From assembly GCA_031472005.1 (NCBI GenBank), contig PZJY01000009.1, forward strand, positions 124,001-188,000: a stretch of DNA of 64,000 bases. Direction: 5' to 3'. Position 1 is the first letter of the stretch; each line of letters opens with the position of its first letter. Shown in pieces: positions 51,419 through 62,531 of this stretch. This DNA comes from Tetracladium setigerum (Eukaryota; Ascomycota; Leotiomycetes; Helotiales). Below the pieces are notes generated by a model. The model worked only from the letters and a program-made list of their open reading frames with translations. It ran no database searches and was not told where the DNA came from. The position numbers and the translations under genes were made by a program.

Positions 51419-52725
51419 TCACCCAAAAACAACATCCCCACCATCCTCGTCTCCATCCCCATCATCAAACTCGTACATAATATCGCTTCTCATCGTATAC
51501 TTAACTCCCTTTATAACATCAGCACCCGAATGCAGCAGACCTTTCTGCTGGAAAATCAAGATCCTCCCGGCCTTTGGATCAACATCAAGATTGAACCGCA
51601 TATCTCGTGAGTGAAAACTCGTTGCACCACCTTGTAGAATCTCGTCATTTGGATCGGTAGATGTATCCTCAAGCTCTGGATCATTGAGATCGAGTGAGAT
51701 GAGTTCTTTCTCTAGGGGTGGGTTGGTGGTTTGAACCGAGTCGCTGAGATATAGATGAATGGTGAAGAAACTTCTTTCTGTTCCATCAGCAGTCTCATAT
51801 GTTCCTATCAATCTCAGGACAACTTCATTCTTTGAAATTAGACAAACATACCATCACAGTGCTCCCGGAAGTACTGGCCCTTTCCATATCTCAGAAACTT
51901 CAAACTCTCATTACACCCTCTCTCACTGACTTTCCACCTCTCTTCCCTCTCCACAGCACCATCACCCATCACCATCGCATACTTCTTCCCTTCCAAAACA
52001 CTTAAATCATCTTTCAATCCCTGCGCTTGCATTACCCTCTCCCAAATCCTCGTCGCCACGTCTTGACTCGACCAAATAATCCTATCAGAATCCCGATGCT
52101 CCAACGACAACATTTCTCTCTTAGCACCCACTCTCACAAGCGCTCTATGCCATCCATTCTCCTTCTTCTCGTCCTGAATTTCCTCTTCCACCGCGTCTCG
52201 GGATTTCAAGGCTTGGAAACTCGATAGATCCTCTCCGTGGCCATTACCATGACCCCCCGCACTCATCTCGGCATATTTGATCAACTCGGCACATTCTTGT
52301 TCACTGATGGCTCCATCAATAACTACAGCGTAATGATCGCGATATTCTGGTAGTACACTGGATGCGAAGTCAATTTTGTCGACTTTGAGCTCGGAAATTG
52401 AGGAAGGGGAGAGCGGGTTGAGAAATGAGTCAGGAATGGAGACTGGGAGAGAACTGTATTTCGTGCGGAACATCTTTGGGTGTTTAGGAAGTGGAACAGG
52501 TCCTCTTTTCAAGGGGATTGACCGATCCGCTCCCGTTTGGGAAAGTATTGTAGGCATAGCTGCGGTTTGGGTAGGCGTGTGAGGCCTTGAGATGGATTCT
52601 TGCGAGATGTGTCTTGCGGAACGAAGGGGATTTGGTGCTTTGAGATTGTCAGCAGCTTTGATTTGTGTAAGTTTATCGGGTGGTTTTGAGAGTCTAGGAA
52701 ACGGAAGAATTTTTGATCTGTACAT
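51419..52725 (-). CDS. 2OG-Fe(II) dioxygenase, prolyl-4-hydroxylase type
   Basis: Two exons, 52725-51852 and 51804-51419 (intron GTATGT to GATAG), encode about 419 residues. The N-terminal 100 residues are Ser/Pro-rich, possibly a mitochondrial or disordered leader. The catalytic domain (about 125-415) has the KFLRYGKGQYFREHCDGTY strand with the iron-binding HxD (HCD), the FTIHLYLSD strand, GGATSFHS and RILIFQQKGLLHSG with the distal His, then a basic residue 7-8 positions later for 2-oxoglutarate. The intron falls inside the HCD-G-T motif and must be removed for activity. Members hydroxylate prolines or other residues with O2 and 2-oxoglutarate. The gene is divergent from the MFS gene 0.66 kb away. 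It could be a tailoring enzyme of the adjacent cluster, but a general cellular role is as likely. Confidence 0.88.
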
Positions 52726-53382
52726 TGTTGATCAAGTTGCGATTAATATTTAGAAGTCGTGACATCCTAGGAAATGTTGATGTCGAGTCACACTGCATCA
52801 GGCAACAATGCGGCGAATGAAGCTGGTACGTAGAGTGTTATTTTAAGCGACAATAACCCTTTTCACCGAGAACCCAGAAAAGTTTGCGTACCTACGTATA
52901 CTTAGGGAAAAGACCAACCCACTCAGGTGTAGTTAGTTGAATTGCCTCTGGAAAACTCAATTTGCACACCAGCTGCCGCTACAGCCAGAGCCGCGAAGGA
53001 CGATAGATGAACTTGACAACAACATCTTTGTTTTCTCTGTACCTTTTGTGATCAAGATGTCTCACTCTCTTGATATCAACGAGGGGGTCTCCGTGGAATT
53101 GAACTCGCCCATGGAAAATAAATATACAAGTTACCACGGAGACTTGTGAACGAATCACTCACTTGTTTGTATGTACTGTACATATATGCCGAGGCCGGCC
53201 GTCCACCCCCCACCTTTGAAGCATCTCCAACCCCAGCTTTCTCCAATGAGTCAATTGAACTAGCAAGGCATTGCCACTGCAAGAAACTCATATCTTCACT
53301 TCACCGTCTCTTGCGCGATCATGTCTTTTTCTTCCTCATTCCTACCGTCAATTCGTTGCGGTCACCCGGTTATTCCAAGACG
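52726..53382. other. Shared promoter of the dioxygenase and the MFS transporter
   Basis: About 0.66 kb between two divergent start codons. An in-frame upstream extension of the MFS gene to 53146 is open but has no membrane character and is Pro/Cys-mixed, so I treat it as leader. Contains a TGTACTGTACA word near 53169-53179. No gene seen. Confidence 0.5.
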
Positions 53383-54882
53383 ATGGCAATCACAACAAAA
53401 ATCCAATGGCTCTACCGAGAACTCGGTCTCGACTCTCTCTACAACACTGGTCTGGACGCCTGGCTAATTATTCTTGCTCGTTTTTGTCGAATGATAGCTT
53501 TTGGGACCAACTCCCTCATATTGGCACTCTTCTTCTCGAGCCTTAAATTTTCGGATTTCTACATCGGGTTGTTCATGACCCTCACCCTCTGTGGCGATGT
53601 TCTCCTCTCCCTGGTCCTCACAGTTATAGCCGATCGGGTAGGAAGAAGGAATATTTTAATTGGTGGATCGGTCATGATGATTTTATCTGGAGTTGTCTTT
53701 GCGCTGTTTGAGAATTATTGGATTTTGTTGTTTGCGGCCGTGGTAGGAGTTGTGAGCGCCACGGGTGGAGATTTTGGACCCTTCAGAACAATTGAAGAGT
53801 CAATTCTATCGACTCTGACAGATCAGAAGACAAGGCCGGATGTTTTGTCGTGGTATGTGACTGCGGCAACATTGGCACAGTCGATTGGAACGGAAACCTG
53901 TGGGAGAATTGTTAACCATATGGAGAAGTTGGAGGGGTGGACTCTTGCTGATGCATATCATGCCATCTTTTGGATGTACTCGGCAATGGGGCTTGTGAAC
54001 TTGATTCTCATGTTCTCACTGAGCAGCAAATGCGAAGCACCAAAGCAAGAGGAGACCTCAGCACGACACGAGGGAGAGGAAGCTGAAGGCCTGCTAGCCG
54101 ACGACGACAATGGATCAATCACCGAATTGACTGATCGAAGCATGAGCATCGACACGCACCGCACGAAATCATCAACCACTAAATCGAAAGGAATCATCTC
54201 ACGTTTCCTTAAAATCTCTCCAGATACACGGTCAGCAGTGTACAAACTTTGGCTCCTCCTAATCCTCGACTCACTCGCTGACGGGATGGTTCCGTATTCA
54301 CTCACCACCTACTACATGGATCAGAAATTCCACTTACCAAAGTCTACACTTGGCGATATCACATCAATCTCCTACTTCTTGGGATTCATCTCCACGCTCT
54401 TTGCGGCACCGCTCTCCCGTCGCCTTGGTCTCGTCAACACTATGGTATTCACACATATCCCATCCTCTCTCGGCGTCCTCATCTTCCCTTTCCCCTCTGG
54501 TGTTGTTCTCACAGTTGCCTGCCTCCTCATCCGCACTGGTCTCAACAACATGGATCAAGCGCCTCGAGCCGCTCTGATCGCAGCAATTGTGCGACCAGAG
54601 GAGAGAACAGCCATCATGGGCATTACAGGCATGTTGAGAACCCTCGCCTCCGTTGGTGGCCCTACCGTCACTGGTTTACTGGCTGGCAGCAACAGATTTT
54701 GGATCGCATTTGTGGTTGCAGGTTCGTTGAGACTGGGTTATGATTTTGGACTTTGGGCGATGTTTGTCAATATGAAATTGTATATTCACGAGGAGAAGAA
54801 GGGTGGGGAGGATATTGGAAGTGTGGTTGATGAGAGGAGGTTGAGTGATGAAGAAGAGGGCGATGCTGAAGTCAGACGATAA
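53383..54882 (+). CDS. MFS transporter
   Basis: An intronless gene of 499 residues from the ATG at 53383 (MAITTKIQWLYREL), chosen because the first membrane helix follows within 30 residues. Twelve hydrophobic helices are visible. The loop between helices 2 and 3 carries the MFS signature as ADRVGRRNIL. Between helices 6 and 7 lies a long acidic then Ser/Thr-rich cytosolic loop (HEGEEAEGLLADDDNGS). A proton-driven exporter or importer of a small molecule in the plasma or vacuolar membrane is likely; the yeast YCR023C group comes to mind, with weak confidence. It lies tail to tail with the siderophore-type transporter, 0.9 kb apart, and may serve the cluster to the right. Confidence 0.9.
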   Translation: MAITTKIQWLYRELGLDSLYNTGLDAWLIILARFCRMIAFGTNSLILALFFSSLKFSDFYIGLFMTLTLCGDVLLSLVLTVIADRVGRRNILIGGSVMMILSGVVFALFENYWILLFAAVVGVVSATGGDFGPFRTIEESILSTLTDQKTRPDVLSWYVTAATLAQSIGTETCGRIVNHMEKLEGWTLADAYHAIFWMYSAMGLVNLILMFSLSSKCEAPKQEETSARHEGEEAEGLLADDDNGSITELTDRSMSIDTHRTKSSTTKSKGIISRFLKISPDTRSAVYKLWLLLILDSLADGMVPYSLTTYYMDQKFHLPKSTLGDITSISYFLGFISTLFAAPLSRRLGLVNTMVFTHIPSSLGVLIFPFPSGVVLTVACLLIRTGLNNMDQAPRAALIAAIVRPEERTAIMGITGMLRTLASVGGPTVTGLLAGSNRFWIAFVVAGSLRLGYDFGLWAMFVNMKLYIHEEKKGGEDIGSVVDERRLSDEEEGDAEVRR

Positions 54883-55774
54883 GTGGGAAATCATATCCTA
54901 GTGCCTGCTCGAATTCATGGAGCGAAGAATCAACATTCTGGCTTCCAAATAAGCCCTAGATTTTTTATTTTTTTCAGACATTGGGGGAAGTGTTGATCGT
55001 ATTCTATAAATTGTGGCATTTAGTGGGCAGTGGGCGTATGGTTGTTTTCCATCATTTAGAAATCTAGAGGCGCAAATTGGGAACATCAGCAGGCACGTAA
55101 CTACTCTAAAATAGAATGTATAGAGATAAAAGAAAGCAGTAGTAACAGAATGAATAAATAAAGACAAGGCTTCAAATAAGCTTTCCACTTGTTCTTGTAA
55201 AAGCTTTTTTCTTACGACCGGCTTGGTCTTGGAATCCAAAAATAGGAAAGCAAGCCAAGACAATATCGTTTCCTCTCTGTTCTTCCCAAGTGCAAAAATA
55301 AAACCAAAAAAACAACAAAGCCGTCTTTGTAACTGGTAATAAGCGAAAGTGACCTTGAGGTGACCCACATGCCGTGTTCCCAGGCTAAGTGCTACCAAAT
55401 ATATGGCCAAGTCTCGGTTAAGACGCTTGAACCGCAGTTTCCAAACAATTTTAGATAGTATCTCACTTGAATTGCAATAATTATTTCCTAGCATTTGAAG
55501 TGCTGGGGTGTCGCAATAATATTAAAAACTGATTTTTCATTTCAAGTGCGCAAACCGAATAGTTATAACTGACGCAATAGAGTGGAAATAGAAATGGATG
55601 ACTTCATTCTTGAGCGGAGGATTAGTTGAAGAAACGACGCACATACAACGCACTGTGAGACCTCAATTTGGGACTTGACGACTTTTGTTTATCAATTTTC
55701 ATTTTTGAAAAAAGCTCGCACGAGTTCAACTAAATGTACAATTTGGAGAAGGGTGATTCCAGGTTGCCCTAGAC
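54883..55774. other. Region between two convergent transporter genes
   Basis: The 3' flanks of both MFS genes. A 198-codon minus-strand frame at 54898-55494 is present but reads as unbalanced composition and has no recognised domain; I treat it as chance. Confidence 0.5.
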
Positions 55775-57550
55775 TTAAATTACGTGACCCTTTGTCTGCT
55801 TGATTCCAATGACGTTGATGTCTCGCCACATAATAATTGCGACGAGTCCAAGAGCCCAAGCCGAAGCACTAGCAGTGAACAAGTACTTCTGCACATCACC
55901 GTATGCATGTTGAATGGCAATACGAGTAGGCGTACCGACAGCATAAGACAGCTGTGTCACAATATCCATGTAGATCATGGGCAAGTTTTCGAGGTCCTCA
56001 GCAGGAAGGTAGAGAGCAAGTCTGTTGGGCATAACATTCTGCCAGATGGCAGCGGAAATCGTCAAGCCAACTGCAGAGCCCATGCTTCCGAACATCGAAA
56101 CCATGGCGATACTGATTGCGAAGTATTGCTGTTCAGCTGTGGCGGCCAAGATGGCAATTTCATCGGTGACCATGACGACTCCGCTCGCAACGGAGATGAA
56201 TATTTGGGCCATAATGATAAGGCCAAGCGGTGTGTCACTCTTGCGGAAGTGGATCATTAAGCCGAGCCCGAGGACTGTGAGTGGAAGAGCGACATAGAGA
56301 GTGACGGGCTTGTAGCGTCCAGTGTAGGAGATGACGAGTCCAGTGAGTATAGTGAAGGTGAAGCATCCCACAGTATTAATCTGGGCGACGTAGCTAGCAT
56401 GTGTGACACTAAGATCGTTGACCACCATCAGGATGGAGGTGAAGTACATGGCCCAGCATGATAAACTGACGAAGAGAGTGAAGGAAAGGATGCAGGCGCC
56501 AGCGACGGTTCGATCTTGAAGAAATCTCCATGGGAATACGGACACTTCTGCGAAGAACTTTTCCCAGATTCCAAAAGCAATCAAAAGTAGAATACCAAAG
56601 ACGAGAAAGCATATAACCAGGGAAGATCCGAATCCTTTGCCTTGCATGGTGTAAAGGTTGAATGGGAGAAGAAATAAAGCGACCCCGAAAGAGAGCAGGA
56701 AGAGACCGACAGCATCAAATTCTCGCAGATAGTAGCGTAGCGACTCCCACACTGTGCGTCCACTGTCTCGATTTGGAACAAGTCCCTGCTTCTTCGCCTT
56801 TGAGAAATGGAACATGAGCAGACCGAACAATGGGAGGGCGACAGAGGGGACGAGAATACTCTCCATTCCAAATGCCCAACGCCATCCAGGTCCGTTCAAA
56901 AAAGCAGTGGAGATTGGTCCTCCAAGCCAAGCAGTAATGATATTGGGCGAGAAACACAGTGACTGAATGAGACCTCGATAGCGTAGTGAGGTGGTATCAG
57001 CGAGAAAGACGCTCAAGGTGTATCCGATTCCATTGATTCCCACAGTATAGAAGACTTGCGAAGCAGCATAAGCTTGAACGTTGTTGCAGGCAGCTGACAT
57101 GATCAGACCAACAGTCGCGAACATGACACATACCAGAAACCCTTGGGGACGACCGAATATATCCAGGGTTTTGCCGATGGTAAGATTGGTGACGCCGCCG
57201 ATGACAGAGCTCATAACAGCGGTTGTTGGCATGAGAGAGTGCTCGGCGAAGGAAGAGGTGACGAAAGGAAGAAGTGCCGCGCTGATGGCCGCAACAAGTC
57301 CCTGGACGAAGTAGACGCACCAAATGAGCACAAATGCAGTGATTAGGGAAGTCCGTGACCAAGAGAGTGTCACAGCTTCGATATCTTGAATACCGCGTTG
57401 GTAGTGAGCATCAACAGCGTCATCGTTGGGTATGTTTCCGTTGGAATGGTTTATAGATTCGTCCGAATCACCGAGCCTCTCGCCGACTTGTTGGTTGACA
57501 AGCTCGCTGATTTTCGCATCATGGCGATGAGCTTCAACGTCTGTTGTCAT
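55775..57550 (-). CDS. Siderophore-iron transporter of the MFS family
   Basis: Intronless, 591 residues. An acidic cytosolic N-terminus (about 60 residues) precedes 14 hydrophobic helices. Segments typical of the SIT/Mir group are WCVYFVQGLVAAI near helix 1, the SSVIGGVTNLTIGKTLDIFGR loop (split here by the motif A-like GKTLDIFGRPQG), FDAVGLFLLSFGVALFLLPFNL and the GRYKP loop. These transporters import ferric siderophores, or in some clusters export metallophores, across the plasma membrane with protons. The 3' gene end is convergent with the other MFS gene and the 5' end is 0.7 kb from the NRPS-like gene's 3' end, on the same strand. A GATA-type iron-repressor site lies about 150 bases before the ATG, so iron repression is inferred. 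Confidence 0.9.
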   Translation of the reverse strand: MTTDVEAHRHDAKISELVNQQVGERLGDSDESINHSNGNIPNDDAVDAHYQRGIQDIEAVTLSWSRTSLITAFVLIWCVYFVQGLVAAISAALLPFVTSSFAEHSLMPTTAVMSSVIGGVTNLTIGKTLDIFGRPQGFLVCVMFATVGLIMSAACNNVQAYAASQVFYTVGINGIGYTLSVFLADTTSLRYRGLIQSLCFSPNIITAWLGGPISTAFLNGPGWRWAFGMESILVPSVALPLFGLLMFHFSKAKKQGLVPNRDSGRTVWESLRYYLREFDAVGLFLLSFGVALFLLPFNLYTMQGKGFGSSLVICFLVFGILLLIAFGIWEKFFAEVSVFPWRFLQDRTVAGACILSFTLFVSLSCWAMYFTSILMVVNDLSVTHASYVAQINTVGCFTFTILTGLVISYTGRYKPVTLYVALPLTVLGLGLMIHFRKSDTPLGLIIMAQIFISVASGVVMVTDEIAILAATAEQQYFAISIAMVSMFGSMGSAVGLTISAAIWQNVMPNRLALYLPAEDLENLPMIYMDIVTQLSYAVGTPTRIAIQHAYGDVQKYLFTASASAWALGLVAIIMWRDINVIGIKQTKGHVI

Positions 57551-58244
57551 TGTCTGTTGTTGTTCTTGAAACTGACTTTGGTTGTATGGGGCGGCTCAAA
57601 TGCCTGGGAAAAATGGGCAGAGCTATGAAGTCCTGGAGAGGAGGGAGAAAAGGGATGAGGCGGGAAAAAGGAAGGCAAACAATGCGAGAGGTGAAGGGGT
57701 AGTTATCTGATGGGATCGAAAGAGAGGTGAATACACAACGAAGGAATATGAAGAGAATGAAACATGCTGGGGTATACTTTCTCGATAATTTTGCGTTGGT
57801 TTTTTGATTGGCAGCAGAATGTATGCATGGGTGTGAAGTGCGAATCACCTCTAACCTGCTCAATCTAGAGCAGGCTTGCGTCCATTTTGTGACCCCGGTC
57901 AAACCCTGCATACAGAGAAGTCTGCCCAGAATAAAGACAGGAACATGTGGAGGCTAACGGAGATGATGACCTACTTGAGTATTTCTTTTTCAAAGTGAGG
58001 TAAAGAAGTGTTCATTTCATGATTTCGTTCGTTTGTGGAGAGCGGGATGGTCCATGCCAAGGCGAGACCAGAAATTCCCTTGCATTAATACAACGCTACA
58101 AGCGGCCGAAGCTCACCAAGACACCTCGCTTATAGATGATTACCTGTGTTGTCAACATACGGCGTTGCAAGGAGGCTGGCCCAGAAATGAAGTGATAGTT
58201 GTTTGTTCATGTTCATACATTATGTGCTGCTATCTACTCTATCA
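57551..58244. other. Promoter region of the siderophore-type transporter
   Basis: About 0.7 kb that also takes the 3' flank of the NRPS-like gene. The only feature I can name is the GATA-type site at 57703-57711. Frames here are chance. Confidence 0.5.
57703..57711 (-). promoter_or_regulatory. GATA-type iron-repressor site (ATCAGATAA)
   Basis: TTATCTGAT on the plus strand reads ATCAGATAA toward the transporter gene, an exact fit to the ATCWGATAA consensus I recall for fungal iron GATA repressors of the SreA/Urbs1 type. It sits about 153 bases upstream of the siderophore-transporter ATG. A nine-base match can arise by chance, but the position and the gene product agree. Confidence 0.5.
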
Positions 58245-61200
58245 TTATAGGCTATCCACAAGTTTCGCATATCTGGTAAAGTCCGGGTCACTCTTAAGCA
58301 TCTCCAACTCCTCCGGCAATGTACCTAGTACCAATTCAACTCCACCATCTTTTCTCTGGGGAGAGATGACTAGGAAACGGAACCTTCGATGCCCCCTCTC
58401 GATCTGTGGTCGCATCGCTTCAGGTCTGCCCCCTGCGAACAGTCCATCACCAAAAGACAGTTCGTCGGTCTGGAACAACATCAAATTCGAAATCATAGCG
58501 TTCATATGATCGAGACCCATATTTGCTGTTGCCGGCTTGCTGTAGTCTGACATGGATTGCAAGAGTGTAAACGCATCATGAACCAGAGAAGGTTTGATTC
58601 GTGATGCAGCTTGACGAAGTACATATGCAATCTTCCCAATGCTGGTACTGGGTGAGCAAAGAGACTCGATGTCCATAACGGCTCGGTTGAGTACTAGCAT
58701 ACTGCCCATGTAAGATGCTGGCAAAGATGACGAGAAGTACGGTCGGCCGTCAATGGGCAACTCCAGAATTGACAAGTCATCAGGTCCGAAGGTTTCACCT
58801 CGAATTTCGGTGGCAACTCGGTATCTTGATCTGACTGATGCGCGCCAAAAGAATGCCTGCACAATATCACTGACGGATGTGATGAGGCCTTTAGCTTCAG
58901 GATCGACAATGACCTCTTGCTTTAACATTTGTATCCTCGCTGATGGGATCTGGAAGACGGCAGTGCTTAGAGAACGCGCGTTAGGAGCAGCTGGCCATGT
59001 AGGCTGGCGAGGAAAGACTGGTGGTGAGGCGAGAGCATTCTTCAAAAGACTAGATTTGGCGTCCTTGTTGGAAGTTCCCTTGGTCTGATTTCCGTTTGTT
59101 TGTGTTGATTCATCTGGATTGAAGAATGGCAGAAAGCCCCAAACACCAGGATCCACCTCACCAACTGCTTTGGACCATCCTTCATGCTCATGAAGAATCT
59201 CTGGTAAGCTGTGGTTGAAGCTCTCCGGGTCAAACCAGTCACACGTCGCTGATTTATCGCCGTCGAGGTACCTGCAACACTCTGCCCAAAGCCTCAGTGC
59301 CACCATAACACCTATGCCATCCAAACATGTATGAATGAAGTTAGTACCCAAGATACATCCCCTTCGACAAAGTTGGCCTGAACCATCAATACGTCGGCAG
59401 GCATTGCTGGGAAAGGATGGCAGTCAAGCACAAGCTCATCCCGATACAAAGAGGGAGCGAAGTCGGTTTCGCGCATCTTTTCGAAGGAAGGGAGGATTGT
59501 GGACAGATCTTTGAATACTAGTTGTCTTGGCTCTGATGAAGCTGGCAATGGATGAGGAGGGACCGTGATGCGGTATTCGCCTTTCTTGTAGCCGATCTCA
59601 TGCTCCGAAGCAAAAATCATCTTGCCGTCAAGCTCTGGAACAAACTCAAAGGTACGACGGAGACCAGCTTGCAACTTTGTGAAGGCTTCTTGGAAACTTA
59701 TCCCCGGGGCGAGAGGAAAGTAGAAGTCCAAGCCCAAGTAGTGATTTGGATTGACTGCGTCGAAAGGATTCATCTTGAATCCAACGCGTCGTGCACGATC
59801 CGCTAGCTTCTTTTGCAAACTTGTTGAATCATCTTTGGCAGATATGCTGTCTACAGAAGTGTCGGAGACATTTCCTTGGTTGGATCCGGTAGATGATGAG
59901 TCTTCCATCTTTGCTTCCTCCAATAGTTTTGCAAGCTGGACTGAGAAGCTGGCAACAGTAGGGTTTGCATACAGATGTCGAGGAGCAAGTTGTTCCTGTA
60001 GGCCTGTGGCAGCTCGAATGATCGCAACCGCACGGAATACGAAGAGGGAGTCAAGTCCCAAAGCAAAAAAGTCTTCATCTGGTGATTCCTCTTCAATTTC
60101 AGGCAGCATTGTACCCAATATCGAACTGATAGAAGCGGTAATTGTCTCGATTGAAGTTGTGTCCACAGTGAAAGCACTGAAATCCTCGGCGCCCGCATCA
60201 TCATCTCGGGTCATGTAGAAGTGATCGATGAAATCGGCGTAGATTTCGAGAGTGGCCCTTCGCTTAATTGTTTTCTTGTCCGTCAGTATGAATGGCTTGT
60301 CTGGCTCCGCGAAAGCGATGTATTCTCTGTGCAAGCGACTCTTTTGGAATGCTGAGTTGTTGGCGCGGTCTACCGTTTCCCAGATGCTGTCAAAGAGCTC
60401 GACGTCTTTCGTTACACCTTCATTCAATTTGATGAGAAGTCCTGCTTGGGGTTTTCCTGTTCCAATCAACAGACAGCCCTCAACTGCTGGATGTGTTGTC
60501 ACCAACGCCTCAACCTCCAAGGGTGAGATCTTGAAACCATTGGACAAGACAACAACATCATCAGTTCTGCCCTTGAAGGCCCATAGGTTTGGTTTCGTGG
60601 GGTGTCTGATGTATAAGTCCTTGAGATTGACAGATTGCTGATCCGGGAAAGTGTAGAAAACACCTTGGAACTTGGCCCAGTTTTCGTTTCGGTGAACCCA
60701 GTGCTCAAAGACACCAGGCTCGATTTCCTTGAACTCAAATCCGGAATAGGGATGGAAGGCAAACCAGTGCCAGTCTTCCCTTTCAACCCAAAGATTGCCA
60801 ATAAATAGACCTTCTGTGGTACCTGTCAAGTTAAGAACTCTGACAACCTTGTTGACTTTCGTAACAATGGATGGACTGACTGGACCCTGAACGTAAGAAT
60901 GTCAGCACCGTTTCGAAAGTGTTCGAGTATTGGAATACCTACACCAGATACGCAAATAAATTTAGAACTCTTGAATTTTGCTAAGACGGCTGGAGCTTCA
61001 CCCAGCTCATCTGCAAGGGAAGGAACCATGCTCCAGACATCGATATTTGCATTTTCTGCAAGAGTCTTGATTAATCCTATGTTGGGAAGGATACCCGCTG
61101 GTGCAAGAATACATTGCATTCTGAATAGTGAAGGTATGATGATATCCATTATTACACCGGCACCCTGAAATGAAAAGGTCTGTTAGTTTGTGATTTCAAG

Positions 61201-62118
61201 AAAAAATTCAAACCGAATCAAAGTAGAAATACTCACATGACTCATTGGAAAGGAAGAATAAATTTTGTCTCCTTCATTCCAGTTGTGGCTCCAAGGAGCA
61301 AGTCCACCATCACCTTCAGTTGGTGGCAGCAATCTGATTGCATCCATTGTGCCGATCAAACCGTGCGTCCATGAGATCGGCTTTGGGACTCCAGTGGTCC
61401 CAGAGGTGTGAAGGATACAGAAAGGTTCATTCACAGCACTTTCCCATGTCTTCTCGAAGGGGTATGGTGGAGTAGACTCTGCATCAAGAAGTTCATCAAC
61501 TCCAGGAAGCTCGAGGACTGTGATTGACTTTTTTTGCTGGACTTCCTGTAGCAGAGGAAGCTCTGGCTGCTCATGAGGCTTGACCCATATGCTGCAATTT
61601 GCGACATTGAGAACGGCCAAGGCTCCCTCAACATTGTTCTTCGGGGAAAGACATAAAGCCTTTGAGATATCTTAGCAAGTGGCTTGTGTAATGATGGTTT
61701 ACTTACTGCGCAATTGGCCTTCACCGCACCAAATGTCAACAAAGCATGTCGGATATCATCTTGGCGTCGTCAATAACTTCTTGATTTGCTTCTTGGGAAA
61801 GACCTGCGACTTACGTGGCCCAATATAGGCTAAAGGTCTAATCTTGGGTGTTTCTTGCAACCTTCCGTTTTGGTCCGCGTTCTGTGTTTCGTTCAAGTGT
61901 TCGTTGGGTTGTGCAGATTGCAGCTGGTTGGAAATCCACCAGGCTGTTTTATCGACCGCCTTTGCAAAGGCATGAGCAGTAATGTGTTGAAGTTCAAATG
62001 AATCTTGAGATATTTTGGCAATTGAGTAGACGATGGTATCTGGAGCGGTGGAAGCCAGGTCATCCAAAATCCGAGGGATGAGCCTTTGTCCATACTTTGG
62101 TGGATTGTCGAGCGCCAT
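58245..62118 (-). CDS. NRPS-like enzyme: adenylation, carrier, BAHD-type acyltransferase (frameshifted)
   Basis: Five exons (62118-61815, 61759-61707, 61659-61237, 61164-60943, 60886-58245) give about 1214 residues once one base is restored. The adenylation domain (about 20-560) shows LHTSGTTGVPKP, SFPMSHGAG, LTGTTEG and RTDDVVVLSNGFK; the carrier (about 590-680) has FFALGLDSLFVFRA with the phosphopantetheine Ser. The C-terminal third is a transferase of the condensation/BAHD type with its catalytic HxxxD as HTCLDG. It should activate a carboxylic acid, load it on the carrier and release it by transfer to an alcohol or amine. The frame breaks at about 59351, six codons before HTCLDG: one more T in TCTTGG would restore it. 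As written the transferase is lost. It faces the isocyanide synthase gene head to head, which suggests the substrate is an isocyanide acid. Start at 62118 is the first ATG of the A domain frame. Confidence 0.9.
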
Positions 62119-62531
62119 TGTGAATTTGCGATGATGGATAGAGAAAGATGTGAAGATGGGTTCTGTATTTCAACTGAGTCGCCTCAGAAAGTAAAGCAAA
62201 ATTTAAAATCTTTTTTCCCACTCGACTAGATACTGCTGACACGTTGTGCCGACATTTTGAATACTTGCCTCATCTGCTCTACCGAAAGGAGTGCCAAAAC
62301 CAGCATGCGGGATGAACCTTGGCGCAAAACCTGTCACCCAAAGGCGAAGGATGCAGATTCTTTTTTCGTCTTAGTTGTTTGAATTTATCAAGGGTGTCAA
62401 TCTTGCATGTAAGATTCTGCAGCTCAATTTAGAATTCCTCCGTAAGAATGTTCATGGGCCGATGAAACGTGGGTTGCTGCAATCGAGGTCAGGCCGCCAT
62501 CCGCTCATGAGCCCTGTGAAGCAGTATCAAA

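Noticed and set aside
54898..55494. A 198-codon minus-strand frame between the two transporters
   Set aside because: It sits in two convergent 3' flanks, has unbalanced composition and no family features.
59312..59356. A 45-base GTATCT...TACTAAC...CATAG stretch in the NRPS-like gene that looks like an intron
   Set aside because: Removing it would delete the catalytic HTCLDG motif and bring a stop within six codons, so it does not explain the frame break.
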